A DNA stretch of 64,000 nt from Ichthyophis bannanicus (GCA_033557465.1 CM066044.1:191820184-191884183); one strand, 5' to 3'; positions 20,531 to 31,487 are shown, counted from the first letter of the stretch. A program made the numbers and translations. Notes: generated by a model not told the origin, from the letters alone.

Positions 20531-22336
20531 ATGCAGCCGCCTTCTCCCCAGAAGTGCCCTCACTGCGGAGACTTAGTTTTCCACTTCGACTTCAACGCCT
20601 GGTGCCTTTCCTGTTTGGGTCCTGACCCTTTCCTCCCGGGTCCTCCGGGCTACAGTATTGGGAGAAGACCTTCCCTTTTCCAGGTATCCCTCGATGACGT
20701 CTTCCCGCCCAAGGCGCGGTCATCGGGTTTTTCTTCTCTACAGGATCAGGTAACCACACAACAGTCTGTTAAGACTAGCCAAGTCTTGAGGGGCAAGTCT
20801 CATGCGCAGCATGGCGACGGCTCCGGCCAACCCCTCAAGCCCCCCTTGGCCAATATACCCCGGCGGGAGTCTTCGGGCTCCAAAGCATCCACAGGGTTTC
20901 GGGTTGTTCCTGGGGTTCGCTCCTCACAGAACATTCCCGAACCATGCTCGAGGGCGGTATCCGCTTCGAGCGGTGCCGATTCCCCGGCACCGGTGTCGAG
21001 TGTCCCACTCTTCGCCAGGGATCGTCAGCTGGTGTCCTCGGCACCTCCGGGGCCGATCGACTCTACCCAGTCTGGCTTCCCTACATCCCAGCCGTGCGCG
21101 GAGGTGGTATCCGCTTCGGGCGGTACCGACCCCCCGGCGTCGGTGTCGAGCGTCCCTCTCCTCACCGTGGATCGTCAGCTGCTGTCCTCTGCACCTCCGG
21201 GGCCGATCGACTCGACCCAGTCTGGCGTTCCGTCCTCCCTGCCATGCGCGGAGGTGGTACCCGCTTCGGGCGGTACCGATTCCTCTGCGTCGGCGCCGAG
21301 TGTCCCACTCCCCGTCGGGGATCGTCATCTGGTGTCCTCGGCACCTCCGGGGCTGTTCGCCTCAACCCGGTCTGGCGTTCCTACGTCCCTGCCATGCGTG
21401 GGGGTGGTATCCGCTTCGGGCGGTACCGACCCCTCGGCGTCGGTGTCGGGCGTTCCGCTCCTCACCGGGGCTCATCGGCTGCGGTCCTCGGCGCCTCCAG
21501 GGCCGATCGACTCGATCCAGTATGGTGTTCCGATGTCCTGGCCATGCGCAAGGGTGGTATTCGCTTCGGGCGGGACCGCCCCCTCGGCGTCGGGGTCCGA
21601 TCGTCCCGCTCCCCACCGGGGAACGTCCGCTGCTGTCGTCGGCACCTCCGGGGCCGATCGACTCGACCCAGTCTGGTGGTCCCACATTCATGCCATGCGC
21701 GGAGGTGGTACCCGCTTTGGGCGGCACCTCGGCATCGGCGTCGAGGATTCCACTCTTCGCCGGGGATTGGCATCTGGTGCCCTCGCTTCCTTCAGGGCCG
21801 ATCGCTTCGACCCGCACGGGTTTGCTGGTATCCTCGCCCTGCGTGGGGGTGGTGTCAGATTTGGGCGGCGCCGCTACCCCGGCCAGGGACCGCAGTCGGC
21901 CTTCCCCGGTGTCCTCGGGGTATGTCGATCAATCCCAGACGGGCGATCCCCCGGCATCGACGCGGATGGCGAGGGCCCTGCCCATTGCTCGAAGGGGGAC
22001 CCCTGTGTCTTCGATCGCTTCGATCCAGCCTGGGTTCCCGTCGTCCCGGCTTACCAGGGGGTAGTTCCAGCATCAAGAGGCGCCGGTGCCCCGGCGTCGG
22101 CGCTTCCCTCCCCGCGGGAGCTCGTCGCCGGGTTGCCTGGGTACCCTCCGGGCAAGCCGGGTTCGGGAAGGGGCCCGGCGTCTGGCACTGCCTGCCGCCC
22201 GACTTCGGCGCAGGTGTCGGATGACCCCCTCTTCACCGAGCGTCGTTCTCGGGGGCCCTCGATGCCCGCGACGCCGATCGACGCGGTTCAGATTCGCTCC
22301 CCGGGGTCAGCCTCGCCGGCACAGCCGCCGCCATAG
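20531..22336 (+). CDS. gag of DIRS-G, N-terminal half with 150-bp tandem repeats
   Basis: Open frame of 601 codons from the ATG at 20531. The N-terminal module is CPHCGD, then NAWCLSCLGPDP, a relative of the CxxC/HDCC cluster of other gags. From about 20905 to 21840 it carries about six tandem repeats of 50 residues, each with a PPGPIDS..SG.P core, then PCAEVV, ASGGTD and a D/R/H-rich end. DIRS-F gag has only one such unit. Because the unit is 150 bp, a multiple of three, and GC-rich, all three plus frames stay open here. Choice of frame rests on the N-terminal motif and on DIRS-F. A stop at 22334 precedes the second half. Confidence 0.7.
   Translation: MQPPSPQKCPHCGDLVFHFDFNAWCLSCLGPDPFLPGPPGYSIGRRPSLFQVSLDDVFPPKARSSGFSSLQDQVTTQQSVKTSQVLRGKSHAQHGDGSGQPLKPPLANIPRRESSGSKASTGFRVVPGVRSSQNIPEPCSRAVSASSGADSPAPVSSVPLFARDRQLVSSAPPGPIDSTQSGFPTSQPCAEVVSASGGTDPPASVSSVPLLTVDRQLLSSAPPGPIDSTQSGVPSSLPCAEVVPASGGTDSSASAPSVPLPVGDRHLVSSAPPGLFASTRSGVPTSLPCVGVVSASGGTDPSASVSGVPLLTGAHRLRSSAPPGPIDSIQYGVPMSWPCARVVFASGGTAPSASGSDRPAPHRGTSAAVVGTSGADRLDPVWWSHIHAMRGGGTRFGRHLGIGVEDSTLRRGLASGALASFRADRFDPHGFAGILALRGGGVRFGRRRYPGQGPQSAFPGVLGVCRSIPDGRSPGIDADGEGPAHCSKGDPCVFDRFDPAWVPVVPAYQGVVPASRGAGAPASALPSPRELVAGLPGYPPGKPGSGRGPASGTACRPTSAQVSDDPLFTERRSRGPSMPATPIDAVQIRSPGSASPAQPPP
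20905..21850 (+). repeat. 150-bp GC-rich tandem repeat in DIRS-G gag
   Basis: The word ggccgatcg or a close variant recurs at 21051, 21201, 21351, 21501, about 21651 and about 21797, an exact 150-bp spacing except for the last unit. Units also share catgcgcggaggtggta and cttcgggcggtaccga. More degenerate copies may extend to about 22330. Confidence 0.85.
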
Positions 22337-22525
22337 AGCCCCCTAGGAGGGAGTCTATCTCCTTGCTCGGTTCGGTGCCCAGCCTAGAATCGGTATCCAG
22401 CCTCGAAGGCTTGGCTACGACACGCTTCGGGACCGGGCCCTGTCCCTTCCCGCAACGCAGAGCAGAGATTACTAGCCACCCACTGCCCTCCGGATGCCGC
22501 GGAACCGCTTCAATCGCCGGGGGCA

Positions 22526-23905
22526 GTGCCGCACCCGTGGTCGGGGCCGAGGCCACTTCCTGCGGTCCCATCGGTGCCATCGACCCCTTCGATGCCTAGC
22601 TTGGAATCAATCCCGGGTACCGACGACGCCATGCTGACTGCCCCGATCCGGAACTGTAGGTACCCTCCTCGGCCCAGCGGACATCAGTCCGATAGGCCTT
22701 TTGGTGCTCTGGCGGCCCCTCCCGCCATCGCCTCCCACGGCATAGCCCCTCTGGGAGAGCCGTCTTTTCAGGATTTTCTTCTTGACATGGCGGACCTGCT
22801 TGCTATTCCCATCCAGGGTCCTTCCCTAAGTCCAGGTCCTGCGGAACAGGAGGCTGTAATGCTTCCTCTACATCCTTCCCTGCAGGGTCTTCTACTGGAG
22901 GCATGGTGGTCGCCTTTGAGGGTTCCTGCACCGTCGACAGCGATGCATGTTCTGTATCGGGTGCCCCCCTCCCCGGGGTTTCAGCAGCACCAGCTTCCAC
23001 ATCATTCCATCGTGGTGGAATCGGCACTGAGGAAGGTGGGAAGCAAGAAGAAGCATTCTTCTCGCCCTCCAGGTCGCGCCTCGAAAACGCTGGATACCCT
23101 GGAGCGTCTAACCTTCCAAACGTCCATGTTGGCTTCCAGAATTCTTTCATATATTTTTTATATGAGCCTGACACTCCGGGAGATCACCGAGAGATTATCT
23201 CGGTTGTCTCCCTTTTTGGCTGCAGCCAAGGCCTCTGACTATTCCTTGCTGCTTTATCACTGCAGGAATATCTCTGGGTTCCTTTCTCGTGCTTCTCTAG
23301 ACTCCTTCCTGGCGGTCAGCAGATCCTCTGCTATTGCCATCAGAGCACGTCGTACAGCATGGTTACAGGCATCAGATATGTGCAGACGGGCACAACATAA
23401 CTTGGGTAATTCTCTTTGTGCTGGAGACCACCTCTTCAATAGTGAAGCCTTACGTCAGGTTGCTCAGTGCTTCGCTAACCCTCCCAGCGTTAGAAGCCGT
23501 CCTAGGTCCCGTCCTCCCCCCGGGGGTGGGAAATGCCTCTCTACACCTTCCTTCCCTAGGAAGAGGAAAGGTCATCGCCCACCCGCCAGGGGCGCCCAAG
23601 CAAGGGGCCTCTCACTCTGGTTTGAAGTTCCCGGGCCCGCACCAGGATACTCATACCAAGCCGTTTTAGGCTCCTGTAGGCGGCTGCCTGCAATTAACCT
23701 TCTCTCACCAGAAGCTAAAAATTGGGCTCTACTCTGGGGCAAATGGTTCGAATGTTTATCCAGGGGTTCAGGTAGTCTCCTTCCTTTGGAAGAGGGAGAT
23801 CACCTCTATTCCATGTTAGCTCTGGCCCATGGACTTTCCTACCCCTCAACTTACTTACCCTTAGGTACGTCCCCGAACCCTTCTCTGCCAGGCTTCCCCT
23901 GCTGA
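22526..23905 (+). CDS. gag of DIRS-G, C-terminal half (capsid-like core and basic tail)
   Basis: Open frame of 459 codons. Contains FQDFLLDMADLLAIPI (about 22768-22815), VPPSPGFQQHQLPHHSIVVES (about 22960-23023), KKKHSSRPPGRASKTLD, YIFYMSLTLREITERLSRL, SRASLDSFLAVSRSSAIAI, and AWLQASDM..LGNSLCAGDHLFN, then an Arg/Pro/Gly-rich basic tail. All blocks match the DIRS-F gag (40437-41848) in order. The homologous part ends near 23670; the rest of the frame to 23905 may be fortuitous. The open state of this half in both copies suggests recent gag activity or youth. Confidence 0.75.
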   Translation: MPHPWSGPRPLPAVPSVPSTPSMPSLESIPGTDDAMLTAPIRNCRYPPRPSGHQSDRPFGALAAPPAIASHGIAPLGEPSFQDFLLDMADLLAIPIQGPSLSPGPAEQEAVMLPLHPSLQGLLLEAWWSPLRVPAPSTAMHVLYRVPPSPGFQQHQLPHHSIVVESALRKVGSKKKHSSRPPGRASKTLDTLERLTFQTSMLASRILSYIFYMSLTLREITERLSRLSPFLAAAKASDYSLLLYHCRNISGFLSRASLDSFLAVSRSSAIAIRARRTAWLQASDMCRRAQHNLGNSLCAGDHLFNSEALRQVAQCFANPPSVRSRPRSRPPPGGGKCLSTPSFPRKRKGHRPPARGAQARGLSLWFEVPGPAPGYSYQAVLGSCRRLPAINLLSPEAKNWALLWGKWFECLSRGSGSLLPLEEGDHLYSMLALAHGLSYPSTYLPLGTSPNPSLPGFPC

Positions 23906-25044
23906 TTGATACCTTACCGGTTTGTCTGCTGTCCCTCGCAGCATGTTCGGAACAATTCCTCGCCAAGGCCAGATCAGCCCTGTTCCCCTTCTCTGGTTTT
24001 CTCTGTCCAGGCAGGAGAACCCACCCGGCTATAGTCCCCCAATGCTTACCAAGGACTATACCCTCTGTCCTTCACGCTGCCGTGCTGTTAGTTCACCGAT
24101 CTGCCACTGCTCCGCTGGAATAGATCCCTCCTCCCGGACGGATCTTAACGCCCCCCCCCCCCCCCAGGGGGACGTTTCTGTGGATCAATGGCAGGTCCGC
24201 CTTATCAGTGTCATGCTCAGGGAGGTAGTTTCCTCAGCATACCTGCGTTAGTGCCTGGGTGGACGTTCCCTATGCCCAACCACCTAGATGTATCAGATAT
24301 TACCTGTTCGGTAGGCGCATATTGGGAGATGTCCACAGTGCCTGTGTTCTACCGCCTATTTCCCCTATGGCCGGTACTCACGCCCCCCTCCCCCCCCACC
24401 GAGGTCCGGCCAGTTCACCTGCCTATTTTCCTTGGATCGGCCCTCGGACTGGTTGTACTCTGCGTACTGCTGTGAAGTCAACAGCTTCTACTTTTAGTTA
24501 TGCCCTCCTTCCTCGCTAGGGAAGGCTGTGTACTCCTTCTGCTCCGGGGTGCACCCCTACTCTTCTCCGGATTAGGCTATCCAGATCGGCCAGTCTTCTG
24601 CTGTTAGTCCTCTTGAGTTATGGACTCTGCTCCTAAGGGAGTGCTCAGCTTTTTGCATAAAGCTTCCTTGAAGACCTGCCGTCCTTCTCCTGACCCAGTT
24701 GACACCTGGATCTCCTGTCCTTCCGGATTTGGAACTTCCTCCTCGCTGCTGTGAAGTTCCCTTGAAGACCTCGCTACTGCGTCTACAGTACCTTCATCAT
24801 AGCTCCACTTCCTACAACCCAGTAGGTAAGCTCCACATGGTACTAGGTCATTAATTCATTAAATGCTTAATGATACTTCTCATGCATTCTAATGGCTACT
24901 CTCCCTGTAGCCTTTGGGTTTTTGCTGTTCCTCTCTTCTCAACTCCTTCCCTCCATCCCTCGGGGGATGCCGGGGATCCAGGTTGGGGAAATGCCATCCT
25001 GGCCTGGGCTGCGCTGATGGGATCTCCCCGGGCATCCTCAGCTA
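23906..25044 (+). other. Non-coding 3' region of DIRS-G
   Basis: No coding block can be supported. It is pyrimidine-rich, with poly(C) runs near 24150 and 24390. It shares ordered landmarks with DIRS-F 44300-45020: gctttttgcataaagcttcc (24647) against gctttttccataaagcttcc (44620), the ..aacccagtaggt.agctcca.at block, and the end agctagggagtcccca.atgtg. Confidence 0.65.
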
Positions 25045-25410
25045 GGGAGTCCCCACATGTGAAGACTCATTCCTGCTTGTTCCTGGAGATAGCACAGTTA
25101 CTTACCTGTAACAGGTGATCTCCGGAACAGCAGGAATTAGTCTTCACAACCCGCCCACCTCCCCTGGGAGTTGTATCTCTATCTCTCTATTCCTTCCTCT
25201 CCTCTCCTTCCGGCTCAGCTATAAAACTCAACTGGGGAGAGGCAGTAGGAAGGGCGGAAAGCCACCGCGCAGGCGCGGGGGATGCTCCCAAAGGCTTCTG
25301 ATTGGATGCTGGGGAGCATTCCCATGCGGGCTCCGTCGGCGACGTCTCCCACATGTGAAGACTAATTCCTGCTGTTCCGGAGATCACCTGTTACAGGTAA
25401 GTAACTGTGC
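25045..25410 (+). repeat. Internal complementary region and right ITR of DIRS-G
   Basis: 25045-25150 joins the reverse complement of the left tip (cttgttcctggagat) to that of the right tip (agcacagttacttacctg). 25225-25410 is the right ITR, nearly identical in reverse complement to 20166-20330. This near identity suggests recent insertion or terminal completion. Confidence 0.8.
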
Positions 25411-26546
25411 TTTCTTTAGTGGACCCGGGGGAAGGTACCTCTCTTTCGGTCCCTGGCTCCTAAGAGGTTACCGATAGCATCGGTCTCCCTCTCCCAGAGC
25501 TCCGGAGTGTGGAGGAAGGTGAGTTTTTGCTGGAGCCAGGTCTAGATCAGTGGGCTGCTGATCTTGGGGAGGGGGAGTTGGGGGTCAGCGAGGATCCTAG
25601 TCTTTTCAGGGTATTTAGAAAAGAGGAATTGGGTCCCCTTATTTCCCAGACGCTGGCCACCTTGAATATTGTGCTGCCTCCGGCTCAGGAACAGCCTTTA
25701 GAGGATCCTCTGCTTCAAGGTTTTAAAACAGAGCAGAAGTGTTTCCCGGTGCACTGGGTTATGAAGCAGATGGTGGAATCGGAATGGGAATGCCCAGAAG
25801 CGACTCTTCGGAGGTCTCGGGCTATCGCTCGCTTGTATCCTTTGCCGCAAGAAGAGCAGGATTTGCTTAAATTGCCTAAGGTAGATGCCTTAGTATCGGC
25901 CGTAACCAAGAAAACCACGATTCCGGTGGAGGGCGGAGCGGCCCTCAAGGACTTGCAGGATAGGAGACGAGAGACTCTGCTGAAACAGACTTTTGAGGCT
26001 TGCGCCCTATCGCTCCGAGCGGCTATCTGTGAAGCGTACGTGTCTCGGGCCTCCATTAGATGGATTCAAGGCGGGATCCAAGCCAAAGCTGAGGAGGAGG
26101 AAGGCGCGAAGCTGGAGTCAGCCGCGGCTTATCTAGCTGATACTTTTTATGACCTTGTCAGGATTTCAGCGAAGTCTATGGCGACGGTTGTCGCTGCTCG
26201 GCGATTCCTGTGGTTACGAAACTGGTCGGCGGAGGTTTCGTCCAAGGCGCGCCTTAGTAAGCTTCCCTACAAGGGCTCCTTGCTATTTGGTGAAGCCTTG
26301 GATAAAATTGTGAAAGATTTAGGTGACTCCAAAGGTGGTCGCCTTCCAGAGGACCGGCCCAAGGGCCCGAGACCTTCCGGGGGCCACCGGCCGACTTCGC
26401 GGGAGACTCGCCGGTTCCGGGGCTCTCGGTTTGCCCCCTATCAAAGGGGGCGCTTTGTGGCTCGCAGGCAGTCCTTTCCAGGGGCTCGAGGGTTCGGCAG
26501 GGGTTATTTCCCCACCCAGCAGAACGCCTCCAAAAAGCCACAATGA
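25411..26546 (+). CDS. gag of DIRS-D, C-terminal part
   Basis: Open from 25509 (MEEGEF) to 26546; the same frame reads back to 25411 except for one TAA at about 25461. Acidic N-part (GLDQWAADLGEGELG), then LGPLISQTLATLNIVLPP, a helical core with SLRAAICEAYVSRASIRW, ARLSKLPYKGSLLFGEALDKI, and a Gly/Arg-rich tail (RRFRGSRFAPYQRGRF) suited to nucleic-acid binding. The GSLLFGE motif corresponds to GENLFG in the other subfamily. It overlaps the first pol frame. Confidence 0.75.
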
Positions 26547-28442
26547 GATGAGGTTGGTCCAGGCGGAAATTCCGGTGGGGGGACGGCTGCAGCAGTTCCT
26601 TTCTGTCTGGGCCACCATTACTACAGATCTCTGGGTCTTAGAGATTATACGCGACGGTTATGCTCTCGAGTTTGCTCGTCCGTTACGGGACGCCTTCGTG
26701 GCATCTCCTTGTGGTTCCGCGGAAAAAGCAAAGGCGGTGGACGAGACCCTTCAGCGCTTGTTGCGTCTTCGGGCGGTAGTTCCGGTTCCCTACGACCAGT
26801 TAGGATCCGGTCGATACTCCATTTATTTCGTGGTTCCCAAGAAGGGGGGGTCTTTTCGTCCTATTTTGGATCTCAAGCATGTGAACCGCTGTTTGCGAAT
26901 TCCGCACTTTCGCATGGAGACGCCCTGATCGGTGATCTGCGCCGTGCAGCCAAACGAGGTGCTTACCTCCATAGATCTGACAGAGGCCTACCTCCATATC
27001 CCAGTCAGACAAGAGTACCAGAGGTTTTTACGTTTTGCGGTGCCCATGGGTCATTATCAATTCCAGGCGCTGCCCTTTGGGTTGGCTACGGCGCCACGGA
27101 CCTTCACGAAGGTGATGGTGGTAGTAGCGGCGGCGTTGCGGCGAGAGGGCGTGTTAGTGCACCCTTACCTCGACAATTGGTTGATTCGGGCTCCGTCCGT
27201 GGCGGAATCAGAAGTTGCAACGGCTCGGGTGGTCGGCCTCCTAGAACGCTTGGGCTGGGTGGTAAACCAGACCAAGAGTCAGTTGCGGCCAGTCCAGCGC
27301 CTCCTGTATCTGGGAGCACTGTTCGACACCAGCGTAGGAGCGGTGTTTTTGCCCGAGAACAGGATCCAAAAGCTCATGGGCCAAGTCACAATGTTTCTGC
27401 GCCTGAAGGCGCCGACGGCGTGGCGTTACTTGCAACTGCTCGGTTCCATGGCGGCTGCCCTCGATCTGGTTCCCTGGGCTCGAGCACATATGCGGCCGTT
27501 GCAACATGCGTTACTGTCCAGGTGGTCTCCTCAGGCACACCCCCTGTCGCGGAGATTACATCGCTCGCAGGACGTGAGCGACAGTCTGCTATGGTGGTTG
27601 GATCCCACACATCTCCGGGCAGGAATGCCCTTGCGATCCCCGGATTGGTTGCTCCTCACGACCGATGCCAGTCTCTCCGGCTGGGGGGCCCATTGCCTGT
27701 CTCACATGGCTCAGGGAGTTTGGACGCAGGAGTCAGGATTGTCCATCAACCTCTTGGAGCTCCGGACGGTCCGCTTGGCGCTGCAAGAGTTTCGCCTTCT
27801 CGTCGAGGGCAAAGCGGTTCGAGTTTTCTCTGACAACTCGGTGACGGTGTCTTAAATCAACAGGCAGGGGGCACAGGCAGCGCTGTTCTCTTGGAAGAGA
27901 GTCAGCGGTTGTTGGCCTGGGCGGAGTCCCACCTGGTAGCTCTGTCCGCGGCTCACGTGGCAGGCCGCGACAATGTGCAGGTGGATTACCTCAACCGGCA
28001 TGTCGTAGATCCAGGGGAGTGGGAGTTGAACGCGGCTGTGTTTCACGACCTTATCCTCCGTTGGGGACAGCCGGTAATGGACCTAATGGCCACCTTCGAC
28101 AATGCCAAGGCGGGTCGGTTCTTCAGCAGGCGCAGAGAACACATGTCGGAGGGTCTGGATGCTCTAGCGCAGCCATGACCGTCGGTGGGGCTGCTCTATG
28201 TGTTTCCTCCTTGGCCTCTGATAGGCCGGGTCCTGCGGCGGATCGAAAGACACAGCAGACAGGTGGTGCTGGTGGCCCCGGATTGGCCCAGGAGGCCGTG
28301 GTACGCGGATTTGGTCCGCCTGCTGGTAGACCATCCCTTGAGACTGCCGGCACGAGCCAACCTTTTGAGTCAGGGTCCCCTTCTCATGCCGGACGTGGAT
28401 CGCTTCTCGCTTACGGCTTGGCTCTTGAGCGGGAAAGGTTGA
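26500..28442 (+). pseudogene. pol of DIRS-D (reverse transcriptase, RNase H, methyltransferase-like region)
   Basis: Blocks in order: GGRLQQFLSVWATI (about 26578), FVVPKKGGSFRPILDLKHVN (about 26827-26886), SIDLTEAYLHIPVRQEY (about 26968-27018), LPFGLATAPRTFTKVMV (about 27070-27120), and the catalytic box YLDNW (about 27166), where the second aspartate is asparagine. RNase H: TTDASLSGWGAH (about 27657-27694), LLELRTV (about 27753) and FSDNS (about 27825). The downstream part has VMDLMATFDNAKAGRF and YVFPPWPLI..WPRRPWY, like the methyltransferase-type domain described in DIRS elements, and ends LTAWLLSGKG at 28442. In-frame stops at 26926, 27853 and 28176; otherwise one frame. Confidence 0.85.
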
Positions 28443-29482
28443 GGCGTAGAGGTTATTCCCCATCGGTCATCGACACTCTCCTCCGGGTCCGGCGCTCTTC
28501 TACTTCTCTAGCGTACGTCCGTGTCTGGCGGATTTTTGAACGCTGGTGTGGCGAGCGCGGTCTGCGCCCAGTCAATTCCCTGGTGCCTGAAGTGTTAGCC
28601 TTTCTGCAGGGCGGTCTCGATAAGGGATTGGTTCTCGCCACTCTCAAAGTGCACATCGCGGCTCTGGCTTGTTTTCGGGGTAGGATAAAGGGAATGCTGC
28701 TTTCTCGTCATCCGGATATTTTGCGGTTTCTGAGAGTGGTCAAGAACATGCGTCCACCGGTGCGACCCCTCGTACCTGCTTGGGACCTTAATCTAGTGCT
28801 GGAGGCTTTGGCGAAGCCTCCCTTTGAGCCAGCAAGAGCGGTGCCATTCAAAGAACTTTCCTGGAAAACTGCTTTCTTAGTGGCCTTATGCTCGGCCAGA
28901 AGGGTGTCTGATCTTCAAGCACTTTTCTGTCGTGAGCCCTTCTTGCACTTCACGCGGGAAAAAGTGGTGTTGCGGCCAGTACCCTCCTTTCTCCCAAAGG
29001 TGGTATCCAGTTTCCATGTGAATCAGTCTATTTCCCTTCCGACGTTCCAGGTTCACCAGGGGGCCCCCATCGATGCGGTTCTCCAGAAGTTGGATTTAGG
29101 TAGAGTACGTAGACGATATCTTCGCCGGACTCAGCCCTTTCGCAAAACGGACAGGCTGTTCGTATTGTTTGGGGGGCCGCAAAGGGGGGAAGCTGCCTCC
29201 AAGGCCACCATAGCGCGATGGGTTACGTGCGCTGTCGCTGCAGCTTATCAGGCGAGTGTCAAGTCTCCGCCGGAGCCTTTCCGAGCTCATTCCACTCGTA
29301 GCCAAGCGACGTCCTGGGCTGAGCTGGCCCTGATTCCGCCGGTGGATATTTGTCGGGCGGCAACGTGGTCGTCGCTGCACACTTTTGCAAAGCATTATCG
29401 GTTGGATGTTCAGGCCAGGGGGGATGCAAATGTCGGAGCGTCGGCTGTCATTGCCGGTCTCGCGGGTCCCTCCCAGGGATAG
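28370..29482 (+). CDS. Tyrosine recombinase of DIRS-D (intact reading frame)
   Basis: Integrase of the DIRS class; expected to insert circular element DNA without target duplication. One open frame runs to 29482, overlapping the end of pol; its exact start is unclear. N-terminal SAM-like part: YSPSVIDTLLRVRRSSTSLAY and LKVHIAALACFRGRI. Catalytic domain: first arginine in LCSARRVSDLQAL (about 28890), HSTRSQATSWA (about 29289, the HxxR box), and VDICRAATWSSLHTFAKHY (about 29341-29400) with the nucleophile tyrosine. All expected catalytic residues are present, unlike its pol, which has YLDN and stops. Confidence 0.85.
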   Translation, partial: SGSPSHAGRGSLLAYGLALERERLRRRGYSPSVIDTLLRVRRSSTSLAYVRVWRIFERWCGERGLRPVNSLVPEVLAFLQGGLDKGLVLATLKVHIAALACFRGRIKGMLLSRHPDILRFLRVVKNMRPPVRPLVPAWDLNLVLEALAKPPFEPARAVPFKELSWKTAFLVALCSARRVSDLQALFCREPFLHFTREKVVLRPVPSFLPKVVSSFHVNQSISLPTFQVHQGAPIDAVLQKLDLGRVRRRYLRRTQPFRKTDRLFVLFGGPQRGEAASKATIARWVTCAVAAAYQASVKSPPEPFRAHSTRSQATSWAELALIPPVDICRAATWSSLHTFAKHYRLDVQARGDANVGASAVIAGLAGPSQG

Positions 29483-29966
29483 TTACTGCTTTGGTACTTC
29501 CCTCACTTCTGGACTGGCCCGGAGAGACGAAGAGGAAAAAGAAATTAGACCTTACCTGCTAATTGTCTTTCCTTGAGCTCTCTCCGGGCCAGTCCAGGTC
29601 CCACCCTGTATTTGCGAGATTTCGTTCTTGCCGTCTGCTTTGGCTCCACCTCATATGTCGATTGGCACAGGGGGTTCTGAAGAGTCTGTTAGGGACCTTC
29701 TGTCCGAAGACATTGGTCGATATGGTCTGTGGGGCTCCATCACCCCTTGGAGTACAGGTATATAAAAAAAAAATAAAATTTCAATAACTAATTACATATG
29801 TAAACAAAAAAACCCCATCAGGAGGATGTCTCTTGGTTCGGGTGCAAAGGGTTTGAGGGAAATGGAGCATGTAGTTTTAGACGGGCTCGGTCGGTTTGTT
29901 GTGTTTTCCCGTGGTTGATCTCTTTGCATAGTCTTTTATTTTATTTCTACTTCTGCTGCTTGGTAA
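29483..29966 (+). repeat. Internal complementary region and 3' leader of DIRS-D
   Basis: 29500-29537 equals the reverse complement of the first 38 bases of DIRS-D (from 19174). 29538-29597 equals the reverse complement of its last 59 or so bases (to 32121), with three mismatches. The junction falls in gaggaaa|aagaaat. 29600-29966 is non-coding 3' sequence before the hAT insertion, with an A-rich run at about 29763. Confidence 0.85.
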
Positions 29967-30699
29967 GTTTAGACCAGGGGTCTCAAACTCAAATTGCTTT
30001 GAGGGCCAAATGAGGACTTGTAAAGTAACCCGGGGGCCGCATAAGACGCGGAGCCTCATTTGCATAAGGGGCCTCATTTGCATAAATATTTGCAGAATGT
30101 TACCATACACTAACTTTTAGTAAACATGCCTCTTTAATGAGTATGGATAAAGAAAGACTAAAAGATTTAGAAACAAGAAGACAATAATTAAACTGGGAAC
30201 CCCAAAAGCCAAACTTGGAATGTACAACAACACTGTAGAAATAAAACTATAAATTAATTTCCTCTTGTACTAAACAAAGCGCAAACATTAATGATGCACA
30301 TTTCCTAGAGCTGACATATTCCAGTTAATAAATTCAAAATAAAGAGATATTTTTCTACCTTTTGTGCATTTTTTTCAGTTGCAATTGTTCCAGCCACTTT
30401 CTTCTGGTTTCTTCATGTCTTCTGCTAACTCTCCATCGTCTGCTGTCCATTTGCCCTTTCTTCTCTCCTAGTTTTTTTTTCCATTCTCTCTCTACATCTG
30501 CTTTAACATACTAATCTTTCTCCTTTTTCTCTTTCCTCATTCCTATTTCATCCACTCAAATTTTACCCCTCCATCCTCAATCCCCACTTACTCTCCCAAT
30601 ACCTGGCCAATTGTAGATTTGTCTTCTCTCCCAGACAAAATATTTTTCCCCTCTCCATTTCACTTTCCCAGCTCCATCCCATTCTAATCCTCCCCCAAC

Positions 30700-31480
30700 A
30701 TCAGCTCCCTTCTAGTTCCAGCCCCACCCAGCATCCGCTCCCTTCTAGTCCCCCCATTAGTCCATTTCCAGTCCTATCCTAGCCTCACCATCAGCCCATT
30801 TCCAATCCTAGCCCCCCATCAGCCCATTTCCAATCCTAGCTCCCTCCCCTCACAGCCCATTTCCATTCCAAGCCCCCCTCCCCATCAGCCATTTGCAGTT
30901 CAAGCCCCCCTTCCACTCAGCCCATTTCCAGTCCTAGCAACCCCCCCAGCCCATTACCAGTCCTAGACCCCCCATAGCCCATTACCAGTCCTAACCTCCC
31001 CATAGCGCACTTCCAGTCTTACCCCCCCATCACCCCATTTTCAGTCTTACCTCCCCTCATAGGCCATTACCAGTCCTAACCCCCCAATCAGCCCACCTCC
31101 AGTCCTAACCCCCATCACCCCATTTTCAGTCCTAGCCCCCACCATAGCCCATGACCAGTCATAACCCCCCCCTGCCAATAGCCCACTTCCAGTCCTAACC
31201 CCCATCTGCCCATTTCCAGTCCTAGCCCCCACCATAGCCCATGACCAGTCATAACCCCCCCCCCTGCCAATAGCCCACTTCCAGTCCTAACCCCCATCTG
31301 CCCATTTCCAGTCCTAGCCCCCACCATAGCCCATTACCAGTTATAACCCCCCAGCCCATTACCAGTCATAACCCCCCCCCCTGCAAATAGCCCACTTCCA
31401 GTCCTAACCCCCATCTGCCCATTTCCAGTCATACCCCCCCCATCTGCCCATTTCCAGTCATACCCCCCCCCCCGACAGAG
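30700..31480. repeat. C-rich minisatellite inside hAT-like copy 1
   Basis: Tandem, variable units of about 20-45 bp built on cccatt.ccagtcctaaccccc and related forms. The G-rich complement forms the equivalent block in copy 2 (58320-59280). Short fortuitous open frames arise from the repeat. Confidence 0.8.
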
Positions 31481-31487
31481 GAAAACA

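Larger units (their letters stand above)
20166..25410 (+). mobile_element. DIRS-G: gag-only, non-autonomous DIRS element inserted in DIRS-D gag
   Basis: Complete ends: left atctccaggaacaagcagg at 20166, right gtaactgtgc at 25410, with ITRs (20166-20330 and about 25225-25410) that are nearly perfect reverse complements and an internal complementary region at about 25045-25150. Gag (20531-23670 or so) is the only long coding region. From there to the internal complementary region no reverse transcriptase, RNase H or recombinase block (no LKDAYTH, YLDDW, LLELR, HSTR or HTF..HY) appears in any frame. DIRS-F has the same layout and shares this non-coding region, so the pair defines a non-autonomous family. 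Confidence 0.8.

Noticed and set aside
20802..22224. Long overlapping open frames of 420 and 426 codons in other plus frames, plus several on the minus strand
   Set aside because: They are products of the 150-bp GC-rich tandem repeat, whose length is a multiple of three. Only the frame with the N-terminal Cys motif matches gag of DIRS-F.
29140..29482. Possibility that the recombinase gene is a host or phage integrase
   Set aside because: It overlaps a DIRS pol, lies between matching ITR/ICR structures, and has close relatives in every DIRS copy here.
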